From contig CM063262.1 of the NCBI GenBank assembly GCA_032158295.1, positions 7,845,394-7,909,393 of the forward strand: a DNA stretch of 64,000 nucleotides. The letters run 5' to 3'. Source of the stretch: Pycnopodia helianthoides (lineage: Eukaryota; Echinodermata; Asteroidea; Forcipulatida; Asteriidae). Position numbers and translations under genes: made by a program. Of this stretch, positions 39,030 to 49,971 are shown one piece after another. Under the pieces are notes generated by a model. It was not told where the DNA came from. It saw only the letters and a program-made list of their open reading frames with translations, and did not search any database. Each line of letters starts with the position of its first letter. The stretch's first letter is position 1.

Positions 39030-39092
39030 TTAAAATACAGCAATCTTGGTTCTATCTTTTCCATCTAGATCGTTGTCCATCACCAGCAACAA
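39030..39092 (-). CDS. SIDT: SIDT terminal exon g
   Basis: The acceptor is TTTGTCATAG. Twenty codons and TAA encode [20 protein letters not shown], aligning with vertebrate VLLTLDDDLD...RD.I.VF including the terminal VF. This fixes the end of the gene. Confidence 0.92.
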   Translation of the reverse strand: MLLVMDNDLDGKDRTKIAVF

Positions 39093-42000
39093 CTATGACA
39101 AACAACAAGTATTACAAACACATCAACTTGTCATCTTTGTACAAATTTATCTAAAAAATATGAGTACATTGAACAATCAAGTACTAAACCACAAGGGAAA
39201 CTGACTGGTAAATTTTTAAAGTGCTCTACCAACTGAGCTTTCTAGCCCTATGTTGGTGGTCTCCCTATTTTTTCAACATCTTTGTTCAGGGATGCCAGTC
39301 AGAAGCCATTCAATCTGTAACTGCTGTATAGCCAGGGATCACATCCAAGTTTGCGATACAACCTGGGAAGCAGCAGCAGAGGGATCTCCTTAAGGGATGC
39401 AACTTTTAAGATGAGTTGCATGGGAAGCAGATGAGCAATCAGCTATACCTTTCGGTGTGACACAAATAATTATTTTGTATTTCAACCCTATTTGAGTGTT
39501 TTTTCCTTTTTCTAACTGAAGCATCATTTAAAAATGACTTTTGACAACATGAATTTCAAAATACTATATTCTTGAAAGGTTTGTTTTTAGTTCAACCTTT
39601 CAAGAACACAACGTTTTGAAATATCATGGGTTTAGACAGTTAGCCTTGATCTTACAACCTGCAGAATGTGTAAAGTAAGATAACAAGTTGTGAGCAATGT
39701 GAATTAATTACACTGCTATTGATTAATCAGCAGCAAGAACTCAAGTTTGCCGGAGAATACCCTGATAAAACACAGGAACAAAAAAAAACTTTTTTAAATG
39801 GCCTTTACATTTGAAAAAAAACTTGCTTTGTCAATAACTGTTTTGTTCGTTTTTGTTTTCTTGTCAATCAAACAGTTGTATTTCATTCTTTTGGGGTTAT
39901 AACAAAAAGTGTCTGATGAGGTATTAATGACTTTACACTATACTTTTTGCCAAACAAAATTTATAGAATACCAAAATAATTTTTGAGTCAATGTAAGGCA
40001 AAATTAAGTTTGGTTGTATATTCCATCTGTTGATTCTTACCCTGAAATGTTTCACTGGATACTGATCAGATTAAAGTTATTAGAACTTTAAGGTGATTGC
40101 AACAACTTAATGAGAAAGTGCTTTACACACTGCAAATCTTGCAGGTCTCCAAAAAGTGATTGAATATAAACTAGACCACCGAAGCTGACATGGAGAGCTG
40201 ATGATCGCCCAACAGGAAAACAAGGATTGATAGAAAAACCAATCATTTGATCAACTGATGTTCAAAAGGGTGGGGACATTTACAAGTATGCACTTGAATA
40301 GTGCCTACTTGATTTAAAATGTAGCAAAGGGGCTCAGAATGGGTGAGGGTTGACAAGGAAGAGAAACAAATGTGTACAAAATGACCCCATTTAGACCTTT
40401 TCTTCCAGTCCAAACCCAGCGTTCTAATTATACAATATTGTTAGAACAGATGAAAGTGGATGGGACAACTAGACCGATGGACATAAATTGTCATAACGTA
40501 GGCTCAGTAGCCTTCTTCAAGTCTTGCCAAAAATGGTACTTACCAGGAATGAAAAGAAGAGCGCTCCAGAAGAAAGGAAATGCCAAATATCATGTCCATC
40601 ATAGAACTCCATTAACAGACATGCAGCATTGCTCTCACGAGATGCGGCAGCAGTTTTCTGCATCAATGAACATACTCAAAAGTATTAAAACCTTTAGAGA
40701 AAGCTTGGGTTTCTATGTACTTTTCTGTAATACATGTATGTGAGGAAAACAAAATTGCACACCTCCACATGTTCCAATATTACTCTAATATTTGGGAGAC
40801 TTGCACAATCTTAATAAATCAGAATCAAGTTCTAATGAGTTGAAAAATTCAGCCTTTGTTGTTACAAAGGCTTAATAACTGTTCAAAGATATGGTGCAAC
40901 GCTACTGGCCTGTCATACTGACGGGCTGAAAGAGTATGGTTTGAAGGATTTCCTATATATAAGTATTGCTTTTCACTTACCTCCCATGCTGTCAGGGTCA
41001 TGAAGTAGAAGTACAGAGCTAGTCCCCACACCACTAGGGTTACTACAATTATCACTATCACCACTGGTGTTAATTTCTCTCCACTTCGCATCTGACAACA
41101 AGAGGTAGTACAAATTTTCAGGAAATATGCAATGTCACAAAACTACGGAATTGATTAGTTTCAATACGCAAAAATCTGAGGCTAACCTTTCCCTTCCTTT
41201 ACAGAGAGAAATAATTCTACCTCTGGGTCAGCCTTTCCTTAACCATGGTTTTATGACTACAAGCAGTACATTATCAGCATGCTCCATATCCAAGTTTGTA
41301 TTGGATAGAAAGTGAACTTATGGGTTCATATTATGTGTAATAATAATAATACCAATAATACAAATAATACTGGAGTCTTATATAGCGCACGTATCGCTTA
41401 ATAAGGTACTCAGGGCGCTTGAATAAAGAGAAACATTTAGGACAGATTTTTTAATTATAAGACCGATTATAGCACTTTTCATGGGGGTTTACGAGGTGCT
41501 GTGGCCCATTCACCAGCCACTGCCAGATACACCAGGGAAAACTCCTTGTCTTAGCGATAAGTGTGACTGGGTTCTTTTACGGGCATTACACAACACACAG
41601 GACCAACGGCTTTACATCCCATCTGAAAGACGAAGCAATAAGTGTCTTGCTTAAGGATACTAGTGTCAAGACCGAAACTCAAACCTACACTCGGCTGTTC
41701 AGAAACACCAAAGCTTGAGTTCAATGCACTCGACCGCTTTGCCATGACACAAATCAGATTATTATGGTGCTAGGAAAAAAAGACCACCAGGTAGTTGATG
41801 CCAGTACTGTAGTCGAGGCCTTGTTGACCGAGTCCGAGTCCTCCCAACCTAGTCCTAATGTCCTTTTTTGTCTGAGTCTGAGTCCAAGTCCCTCATGGCT
41901 ATGTAATAATAATTAATAATAATTAATAATTAAGACATTTGTAAAGCGCCTAATGCAGAAGCCTCTAAGCGCATCTAAGTTAGTCCTCTAAGTTAGTCCT

Positions 42001-45000
42001 GTTGGAAGGACATTGCATAAGGCCATTTTCGCTACCCCTGGCTCCAAAGCTGGCATACCTTTGTGTGTAACTTCACAAAAAAACACCCATTTCGTCGTTC
42101 GAAAGCATTTCTTATGAAAGAAACTTTGAGGAAACTAGCTCACAGCAACTCATATGGCTTCTGGTAATCAGTGTAGCCATTTTTTTTAAAAGTAGGTATG
42201 GCTTACAGTGGAATTACATCAAACACCTAGAACAGGGTTCGTTGCGATAATTGTAACTGTTGATCCTCCTGCTGACACTCGTATGAAACATTTCTGCAAT
42301 TTCAGCCATTTTCATAAATTTCTGTCAGACTAGTGACCAGACTTGCTCAATTTGTACCGTTTAAAAAAGTTTTTAAAAAAAGATATTTTAAAGACACAGG
42401 ATGAATCTCTATGAATCAATTTACATTTAAAACATCTTGCGGGAAAAAACAAAATGAGCACAAACTTACAAAATACTGACCGACTTGTTCAAAATCCGTT
42501 ATGCCAACAAGAAAATATGAGCATCGGTCTGTCAAGTAATATATACAACAAATCATGGAGGTAGAAATATCCATGAACCAAATCAATGTAAATCAACAAC
42601 AAGCCAGCCGTTTCAAGTCTGAGATTGTGCTTAGTTTTGTGTGCATTATTGGATGCGCAAAAAAAGCTATTCGGAAGGTTAATAAAGAAGAGGACAATAA
42701 AATATCATCACAGACTTACACAAGACTATAGCCCTGACATGCCTTTGAAACAAACATGGTATGTGGTTGACATGCAAAGGCCATAGGAAACACATCGACG
42801 GAAACAATATTTTTAAATTGTTGACGATTTACGTTGGCACAATGAAGGTAGCTAAAGTTTCATGTTCCAGTCTCAGATTGCCAGGGTTCCAGTCCAAGTT
42901 TGAGTTACGGTGCTTAGACAATGAGTCCCATGTCCCAGCACAAAAAATGGACTCAAGACTATTCTCGAGTCTGAGACCAGACTCAAATCTTCCGGCATTG
43001 GTTGGTGCTGAAGACAGCTGATCTATATCAACACAGTTTGGCAAGGAGAGTATTTTCTTTTTTATTTTATATACAAACATTTTAAATTCTTGTTAAAAAC
43101 CTTTTCGTTCAAAACCATTTTCTTTTCAGACATTGTCCTTTCTGCAAATATACTCTCCAAGCATTAACTTTTAAGGACAAGATTGTTAAATATACAAATC
43201 ATTCACCCGCTCATATCCAATTCAGAATAATCTAAGCAATGTACATGTATGTATCAAGACAAAAATGTCAGTCTATCATCCACATGAACTACCTTTAAGT
43301 TTTTTTTAAAATATATTTTATCCAACAAAACAAAAAGACCTTACCTTCATTATGATGTAGAATGCCAGGTACAAAAGGAGATTGACAAGAAAAATCGCCA
43401 ACAAAAATGAGTTGAAATCTTTGGGCATCTTGGCAAGACCGTAGATCATTCTACAATAGAATAAACAGAATACCATAATTACAGTATAGGCCCTAATGTA
43501 AATAATTAATTGGGTAATTATTTTGATCCTGTTGTACTATGTTATGGCAAGCTAGTTCCAATTTTCTTCCCCTAATCAATTAAGATGCTGTCTCTCTTTG
43601 CAAAATAACCATCCTCAATGCTCCGTATTTTTGACCGCGTGAGGGCGCTCTCAAAAACATTTTTATCACTTCCGGGGGTATAACTTAACCGATTACCGTC
43701 TGCTCAACTAGCTGTGTACAGTTTTAACATTGGCGTTCTGTCACTTCAGTGTGCGAGTTTCTAGTTGCTTCTAGAATCTAAGGTGGATTAATAATGGCTC
43801 CTTTAAAGGTATTATTGTCCGTGATGGATATGATGTCTGGTAGTAATGTGTTTCAGTCCTTTACTATCTGGAGGAAGTATTTGAAGTAGTTTTTGTTTGC
43901 GGAGAACAGTTGTTTCTATAAAGAGGAAAGGATGAGCCACGCTTAATTGCCAGTTCTGATATTGTAAGATTAGATGCAGGGCTCTTTATTTCTTTAAAGG
44001 AGCTGTTATTAATCCACCTTAGATTCTAGAAGCAACTAGAAACTTGCACACAGAAGTGACAGAACGCCGATGTTAAAACTGTACACAACAGCTAGATGAG
44101 CAGACGGTAATCGGTTAAGTTTTACCCCCGAAAGTGATACAAATATTTTTTGAGAGCGCCCTCATGCGGTCAAAAATACGGCGCATTGTGAGGAGTGACA
44201 CTGCCTTGGAAAAAACACTGGAGGACGTGATTTCTTGCGATTGCAGTGTGGGCTTTTGCACGGTTGGCTTCTAGATAGTTGGCTTTCCCTTCTGTTCAAT
44301 GGGGAAATAACGCGTGCCTGTCATTCTAAGCCGTGTAGGCCTTTTGTTCAACAATAATTATGATTATTTTTTTTTACTTTTGAGAATTACTTCTACTCCG
44401 TCTGGGCAGTCTACGTCTAGTGCACAAAAATTTGCGGGCCAGAAGTTGTGTTCAGTGTAGCCAATTATTTGTTTTCCCGGTATTCTTCTGTAATGAAGAA
44501 GACGGTTCAAAAAGTTGATATCTATGAGGTCTGATATATGCTATAAAAGCAGCCATTACTTGTTCCAAAAGATAATGCTGGTGTCACTCTTTAATGCAAT
44601 ACATTTGAGATTGCAGGTAAGCTACTTAAATAGCATACAGATGTTGATACATAAATTTGTACTTTCAAGATGGAACAGTGATAACAGTATTAGTTGGTGA
44701 TATATTTGAATACATACTGACTGCAATATACTTACATAGACCAGTTTACAGCATTCCCTATGAGGAGAACAATCATTCGATCCTAAATCAAATTGAAATG
44801 CCACAACAAATGTTAAGTATTCAGTGATGTTATACAGTGTCATGATACCAATCTTCACATACTATTAATGGAGATGCCATCAGAGGTTTGTTACTTACAC
44901 CAAGACAGCCAGTCATATCATAAATGTTTCCAGAGGCACTGTGCTTCAACAATGGATTTTGACCATTAGTGATGTAGAACAGTCAAAACTGACACTACAG

Positions 45001-48000
45001 CCTTAGGAGACTTGACAGGCAGGACACAGGCAAAGGCAGGACAGCAGGACACAAAGTTTACACATACCTTTTTGAGTTCTTTTGTGATGTTTGTAAAGGG
45101 TAATAATTATGTAGTGTACGCCGTTCAATTTTGAAATGGCATTCATCTCAGAAGGCAAAGATGGTATTAAGCACCTATACCATAAAACATTCCGTACTAT
45201 CATGTCATACAGGGGTGTGTGCATTCCTACATTTAATAATAGTAATAATAAGTAAGACTTATATAGCGCATTTTCCTAAGATACAATGCGCTGCTAAAGA
45301 ATGCTACAAAATTGTCAGTTTATGGGCAAGAAGAGAACAGATGCATTTTTAATTTACACTTGAAAGTCTGGAGTGACTTGATGTTGCGAATGTGATTTGG
45401 TGGAGAGTTTCATCATCGGGGACCAGTAACTGAAAAGGATCGGTCCCCTGCCCTTTTGTAAGTGCGAGGGATAGTTAGATTATGGCTACAGCGGAGGCCA
45501 ATCCGGCCAGGTTTGTTGAGATTTAGAGACTCTGTAATACACTGTGGAAGTTTGTTAGAGAGTGCTTTGTGCATGTTCACTGTTCTAGCAGGTAACCAGT
45601 GTAATTGTTGGAGAAGAGTAGAGGCGTGTGTGTATTTGGGTTGTGATAAAACGATACGTGCAGCATTGTTTTGGAGCCTTTGTAGTCGGTTAACGTTAGC
45701 TTGCTTAATACCATTGAGGAGAGAGTTACAATAATCTGATCTAGACAACACAAGGGCTCTGGCAGCAGCGTGGCATGTGTTTGTGTCAATATATTTACAT
45801 ATTTTGGAGATGTTTTTGATGTGATAGTTGATGGACTTGCATGTGCTTGTGACATGTGGACTCATTGCCATGGAGCTGTCAAAAAAGATGCCTAAATCTT
45901 GAACGGTTTGAGATGGCTTAATTGTTGTGTTGTTCACATTTAAGTGAACTTAAGTGGCTTAAACCTTTCTGGTGATGGGAGATGCAGCAATGAAAAACTC
46001 AGTTTTGTCGTTGTTCAGTAAAAGTTTGTTAGTGATCAACCAGTTTTGAACATCAGTGATGCAGTTTGACAACCTAAAGAGAGCACATTCTGCATCGTTA
46101 GGAATGGATGGGTCGAAATCCATGTAAATTTGGATGTCGTCAGCATATATGTGGTATTTGACGTCGTGCTGGCGAATAACATTTAAAAACAAATGTGGCA
46201 TGGATTTACATGTAAGTGGCACACTTTCAAATGCAAATGACTTTTAATGCCATAACAAGAAGTCTCAAGATAATTGTAGACAGAATTAGAAGGTCTGTTG
46301 CATCAGGGGTAATAAATACACAGTGGTAACTTTGAGTAGAGAAGTAACAAATAATTCTGGCCTCCTGTCACCAGCCAAGCCTTGTAGTCTAGCAGGATTC
46401 AATATACTCAAAGTAAATGAGTAAATTCCCATCCAAATTGTGGATGGATCTTTTCCGAGGTCTGGAAAGCATTAAGTGCACAGTGCTTAACACCCATACA
46501 TCAGCAAAAGGCAAATTTAACAGCAGATGACAAGCCCAACAGTCCTTTAACTGTCATCATGAACACTCTTATAAGTATACAATAAAAAATCAAGTTCGCA
46601 CATTACGAAATACAAATAATTATTGAATTTACTCACAAGATAGACTGGTTTAGCACTTTTACTGCATTCCGTTCTCAATATGAAAAGAACTCGTTTAAAG
46701 ATTCCAAAATCTGAAGTAAAAACATCAAGATTAACAAGTTTAATAAATATGCTGAACATTGTATATTTGGTTTGCGGTAACACCATGTGAATAATTATCT
46801 ACTTTGCTGTGTAGATTTTGTTCTTTAGAGAACTTGTCTTGCTATTTGTTCTACTACCGCGGAGTAGATTTTCAGAATTCGGAAGATTTCTTAGTTCTGG
46901 AAAGAACTTTCCTGTTTATTAACTACTACCTGGGCGGGAGGTAGGAAATCGGCCTGGACTACTACTTTAGCTTTGTGGATCGGGGGACTTCTCGTAATTA
47001 ACTGCACTGCCGCGGAGTGAGTTCTTTTTAGTCTCAACGTTTTGACTAGCTTGCTCTAGTCATCGTCATCGTCATTACAGCATAATTGATTCAATTGTAT
47101 AGAGATCTACCATGGTAACTGCATACATGTACATTGTTAGGCAAGATCAGCAAGAACTACAACATCTTTCATTTCCAGCACCCTCTAAATAATGCTGATG
47201 GTTGCAAAGAATAATAAAGTTGTTTCCATGTTTTTCAATTATTGTTCTCCTATTAAGTCAAAGAGTTGAACACTAATTTTTTTGGATGGTTCTCTTACAA
47301 TAGAGTAAAAATCAGAACAAATAGAGACCCTCAAATGTATCATTTACACAGTAGACCAAAGCACACCTTGACCTAAGAATAGATGTAGACAGAGTACCTG
47401 TTAACTGCCAGGAATTCCTAAATTTTTCCGTGCTCATCATTTGCGGGATTAATTTGTTAAATATTTTTGCTAATGAGAATATTGTTGTCAATATGAAACC
47501 ACGCCTTAACAAAGTAAAGACAACAACCTGTCTCATAAAATGTTCTGAGATTTCTTCTTCTCTTTCAAGAAAATGTGGCTTTTGTTCATCCTGAATTGTT
47601 CAAACCTTGGCTGCAAGCTACAACTGATAATAGGCCATGGCATGCTGGAATCTCAGACTTACCTCCCATGCCGGATACAATGGTGGAAGCCTACAAATTT
47701 CTTATAAACTGCGTTTGTCCAAATAAAGGACGAAAGTCTAGAATTAATTACCCCTGGCAAAAGGGAGATTTGGAGAATGAAATTCCAGTACCCTTTGTGC
47801 CTCTTTGTTACATGGCAAATAAAGGAGAAAACAGTGAGTGCATGCATTGGGCATGCTACATAATGGAATGTCCAGGAAGGCATTCCTGGATAATTTCTAA
47901 AATCACACCGTATAAGTTTGCTTTCAAATTGCTGAAACTACAACAAAAAGCAAATGTTCCTTTTTAAACTTTAAAAACCTAGTAATTTGACAGCTGATGA

Positions 48001-49971
48001 TGTCATCATGACGTCGGCGGTTTCATCTACTAATGAATATCTAACTAAGTTTTAAGTTTAAAGTTTATGTGAGTTTGGGAAGTGTTTCTTTGTTAGCGGA
48101 CAATCACGGAGGATAAGAAGAAGAAGAAGTATTACAAAAAAAAAAAAAAAAAACCTGAACAAAAACAAGAGGTGTTCCAGAAGATTGCCCAAACACCTAA
48201 TAACAAACCTTAAAAAAATAATAGAAATATGTATTAAAACATTTTTTTAATTTATTTATTTCAACTGGTATTTCTATTCTATTTGTTTAACAAAAAAATG
48301 TTTATAGTTTTTGAGTCGTCCTTGCCCATATTACCCCGAGACACAATAATCATGGGGCATATGTTGGCAACCCTGACCAGAAACAAGTTTCTGATGTAAA
48401 ACTCATTGACCAAAACAATTTCTGAGAGCTACATGTAAACAGGTCGTTAACCAGAAACAGATAAATGACGTAGGCACATCTTTTAAAAAAAAAAACTGAC
48501 TTTATTTTGATTTTGAAGTAATGGAACTTAGTCTTTAAAATTTTATTAGTATTATTGAATTAGCATGTACTTTAATATATCTCATTTAAAAAGAAATTCT
48601 GTTGAAATTTTTTGCAAGTTTATGATACCAATCATTATCAAGCCAACAACTCAATTTCAGTTTTGTTCTCCATCAGTACGTTATGTGTGCCATAATGTGG
48701 TAAAAAGGTCAGATTTTAAATTGCAATACTGCGATTCTATATGTTATTCAAATGTCAAGTAATTCTCCACCAACCACGACTGAACCGCACACGGAAAATG
48801 CTTAACTAGAGACTTAAGCTCTAACACGTTTCTGGTCAGGGTTCCCAAAACCCACGCCTGTGGTGTGTTTTGGCTAACCTGAAACAATTTTGAAGACCTA
48901 CAGGTTGATAACCAGATGTAAGCAAAAAATACATGTGTAAAAATTCATTTTAACGCTGTGAAACTCAGTCTTTAAAATTTTGTCAAGTAGTAAACCACAA
49001 GGGAAACTGACTGGGTAAATTTTTTATAATTTGGGGTTGAACAAACCAAAATTGACTAGAGTGGGATTTGAACAAACTTTCTCCAGATTATTGTGCCGGC
49101 ACTCTACAAACTGAGCAATCTAGCCCTATGTTGGCGGTCTCCCTATTTTGTCAATATCTTTGTTCGGGGGTTCCAGTCAGAAGCCATACATGTACAACCT
49201 TTAACTGCCGTGTTGCCAGGGATCACACCCAAGTTTACAATACAACCTCAGAAGCAGCAGTCAGGGGATCACATTAAGAGGTTGTGGTTTATGACTTGAC
49301 ATCTGAAATGAAAAAGTCGCATTCCCTCAAGGTGATCCCCTGAATGCCGCTTCTCAGGTTGTGTTGTAAACTTGGGAGTGATCCCTGACTACACAGCAGT
49401 TAACGATTGTATGCTTCCGACTGACACCCCCGAACAAAGATACTGACAAAATAGGGCTAGATAGCTCAGTTGGTAGAGCGCCGGCACGTTAATCTGAAGA
49501 AAGTTGGTTCAAATCCTGCTCTAGTCAATTTTTCTTTGCCCAAACTCAAATTCTTTAGAATTTTATAATTATTGATGTAATGGTATGCTTCAGCTGTCAG
49601 CATTTGTAATTTTGAAACAAATTTTGAGACAATTTTGTTTTTGTTAGTAAAATCAGCAATCTTAAAACCCAACCCAACTGAGCAAACAACTGGGTTATGG
49701 TTTGGTCTGAAGAGCTTCTAAAACTTTCCAAAAATGCATAATCAATACAATCAAACATGTTTCCAGTCCGGGTAAAAAAAAAACCACATGGCCCCAGGTC
49801 TTGACCCAAAATGAAACCCATCTAATCACATCAGCAAACACAATAAATAGCTACATATAGATCGTGGCATCAGGCTCTTACCCAGTTTCCATGTTCCCAT
49901 GTAGTAGATCTGAGCACTAACAGCCAAGCATGTAAAGATGTCAACCACAGCAAACACTATATAGAAGTAGA
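39030..49971 (-). CDS. SIDT: SID1 transmembrane family protein (SIDT1/SIDT2-like), 3' part, seven exons
   Basis: Seven minus-strand exons splice in perfect phase to 200 residues ending at a TAA. They match the C-terminal third of vertebrate SIDT1/SIDT2 along its whole length: the [11 protein letters not shown] helix end, a GIFKRVLF loop, [22 protein letters not shown] plus MRSGEK, the ALYFYF helix, HDIWHFLSS and ALFFSFL, and a charged VMDNDLD tail. Multiple hydrophobic segments fit the family's polytopic membrane topology. HDIWH is the HxxxH metal-binding motif of the CREST hydrolase superfamily to which SID-1 proteins belong. Family members are implicated in dsRNA and cholesterol or sphingolipid handling in plasma membrane and lysosomes; the activity of this protein is not shown. 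The luminal domain, early helices and the other metal-site half (SACYH...FQFDTSF in vertebrates) were not found; they should lie above 49971, possibly beyond the window. Introns carry a LINE, a long-TIR element and SINEs. Confidence 0.93.
39171..39440 (-). mobile_element. tRNA-derived SINE copy 1
   Basis: The minus strand carries a tRNA-like box A (TAGCTCAGTTGGTAGAGC, here slightly altered as AAGCTCAGTTGGTAGAGC) and a flanking AACCACAAGGGAAACTGACTG tail shared with copies near 49-51.8 kb (plus-strand coordinates of the complement). The internal box B part is deleted in this copy, so it is truncated. Confidence 0.65.
40544..40657 (-). CDS. SIDT: SIDT exon f (HxxxH motif)
   Basis: Bounded by TTGATGCAG and GTAAGTACC. 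It has 38 codons in phase 0 and includes [19 protein letters not shown] and [15 protein letters not shown]. The HDIWH histidines belong to the zinc-site motif shared by CREST-superfamily membrane hydrolases, and their retention argues for a functional protein. A plus-strand ORF covering this exon (40372-40743) is a shadow. Confidence 0.93.
40981..41091 (-). CDS. SIDT: SIDT exon e
   Basis: Bounded by TTGTTGTCAG and GTAAGTGA. It has 37 codons in phase 0 and includes [16 protein letters not shown] and [17 protein letters not shown], a transmembrane helix followed by the conserved WE. The frame stays open into the intron for 40 more codons, so splicing rather than a stop defines the end. Confidence 0.93.
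41338..41750 (-). mobile_element. L2/SINE-type 3' end with TATATAGCGC and ATT tail
   Basis: Read on the minus strand, this ends in GCGCTATATAAG followed by an AT-rich TTATTATT tail, the usual 3' end of L2-like LINEs or their partner SINEs. The same GCGCTATATAAG-plus-tail junction occurs at the end of the LINE at 45232-46222 and near 53935-53970. The body has no intact frame. It lies just upstream (minus sense) of SIDT exon e. Confidence 0.55.
41751..43080. other. Intron sequence with GAGTCC-rich blocks
   Basis: GAGTCCGAGTCC-like runs at 41825-41895 and GAGTC/GACTC-rich sequence at 42870-43000 suggest a decayed repeat spanning about 41790-43010. A single TTGCGATAAT arm lies near 42243. No reliable borders. 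Confidence 0.3.
43345..43450 (-). CDS. SIDT: SIDT exon d
   Basis: Bounded by TTCTATTGTAG and GTAAGGTC. One base completes Ile, then 35 codons include [17 protein letters not shown] and [12 protein letters not shown]. The [12 protein letters not shown] string is identical to the vertebrate SIDT2 sequence as I recall it. It ends in phase 0. Confidence 0.93.
43616..44188. mobile_element. Long terminal-inverted-repeat element in SIDT intron
   Basis: Arms of about 195 bp (43616-43810 and 43992-44188) are inverted copies with roughly 90 percent apparent identity. Shared blocks are GTATTTTTGACCGC, GATTACCGTCTGCTC, CTAGTTGCTTCTAGAATC and TAAGGTGGATTAATAA. The 180-bp centre has no coding capacity. 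It is a foldback-type or long-TIR MITE. In the SIDT pre-mRNA the arms would form a long duplex. Confidence 0.85.
44736..44782 (-). CDS. SIDT: SIDT exon c (47-nt microexon)
   Basis: Bounded by TTTGATTTAG and GTAAGTAT. It has 15 codons plus two bases and encodes [15 protein letters not shown], nearly identical in pattern to vertebrate DRM.LLV.GN..NWS. The small size means gene predictors may miss it. Confidence 0.92.
45232..46222 (-). pseudogene. L2/CR1-like LINE, 3' half of reverse transcriptase
   Basis: The minus strand encodes the palm motif [13 protein letters not shown], then [17 protein letters not shown] and KTEFF (46222-45959). After an in-frame break near 45955 comes [30 protein letters not shown] and [14 protein letters not shown] (45937-45413). 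YADD is the catalytic motif; the remaining blocks are typical of the L2/CR1 clade. The element ends near 45240 in GCGCTATATAAG plus a TTATTATT tail. It is 5' truncated with at least one stop, so inactive, and lies in a SIDT intron in the same orientation as the gene. Confidence 0.85.
46637..46710 (-). CDS. SIDT: SIDT exon b
   Basis: Bounded by TTTTACTTCAG and GTGAGTAAA. AT completes a split Asp codon, then 24 codons include [19 protein letters not shown] and end PVYL, matching the vertebrate loop GIFRR...YTDCI..CS.PLY. It ends in phase 0. Confidence 0.9.
46850..47075. mobile_element. Penelope-like element terminal fragment
   Basis: The blocks CTACCGCGGAGTAGATTTT, CTACTACCTGGGCGGGAGG, TGCCGCGGAGTGAGTTC, GTCTCAACGTTTTGACTAG and TTGCTCTAGTCATCGTCATC resemble the pseudo-LTR sequence I recall from animal Penelope-like retroelements. 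The minus strand has GACTAGAGCAAGCTAGTC followed by AAAACGTTGAG, the place where these elements usually carry a minimal hammerhead ribozyme, but the core looks degenerate (CGATGA for CUGAUGA, AAAA for GAAA). No RT or GIY-YIG frame is nearby. Confidence 0.5.
47570..47967 (+). CDS. Exon-like ORF of unknown function in SIDT intron, opposite strand
   Basis: A strong pyrimidine tract and acceptor (TTTCTTCTTCTCTTTCAAG) at 47551-47569 leads into a frame open for about 131 codons to a TAA at 47965. The residue use is protein-like, with several Trp, Pro and Cys: [61 protein letters not shown]. It has no ATG at its start, so it would be a terminal exon or a transposon gene fragment rather than a complete gene. 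I recognise no family. It ends about 15 bases before the repeat block at 47979, which hints at association with a mobile element. No upstream exon was found on the plus strand. Confidence 0.35.
47979..48240 (+). repeat. Repeat with TGATGTCATCATGACGTC head and AAGAAG tail
   Basis: Homologous to 58785-58930 and 59775-60080. The order is GATGTCATCATGACGTC, ACTAATGAATATCTAACTA, GGGAAGTGT, TTTGTTAGCGGACAATC, then an AAGAAGAAGAAG stretch, a poly(A) run (18 As at 48136-48153), and CAAAAACAAGAGGTGTTCC with the complementary CCAAACACCT close by. The A-rich 3' region suggests a retroposed element. Confidence 0.7.
48985..49300 (-). mobile_element. tRNA-derived SINE copy 2
   Basis: On the minus strand it contains AGGGCTAGATTGCTCAGTTT (box A), a box B-like GTTCAAATCCCACTC, and the tail CAGTCAGTTTCCCTTGTGG. 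It is head-to-head with copy 3 on the plus strand, forming an imperfect inverted pair of about 560 bp. Confidence 0.7.
49315..49560 (+). mobile_element. tRNA-derived SINE copy 3
   Basis: GATCCCCTGAATGCCGC, then CGAACAAAGATACTGAC, then a tRNA-like unit: GGGCTAGATAGCTCAGTTGG, TAGAGCGCCGGCACG, GGTTCAAATCCTGCTC. Box A and box B of an RNA polymerase III promoter are intact. The same order of blocks is found at 51530-51830, defining a SINE family of about 300 bp. Confidence 0.75.
49882..49971 (-). CDS. SIDT: SIDT exon a (first identified)
   Basis: Bounded by TTTGTTTCAG and GTAAGAGC. It takes two bases, 29 codons and one base, and encodes a membrane helix containing [16 protein letters not shown] followed by IYYMGTWKL, which corresponds to vertebrate LALSTQIYYMGR. 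The incoming phase requires an upstream exon ending in one extra base, which I did not find. Confidence 0.9.

Noticed and set aside
40372..40743. 123-residue plus-strand ORF
   Set aside because: It is antisense to SIDT exon f (40544-40657), whose splice sites and conserved protein are far stronger evidence.
44880..45000. Minus-strand open stretch ending in GTAAGTAAC, considered as a SIDT exon
   Set aside because: The SIDT chain is complete and in phase without it, and its translation does not match the family.
45462..45734. Plus-strand ORF across the LINE
   Set aside because: Antisense shadow of the LINE reverse transcriptase fragment.
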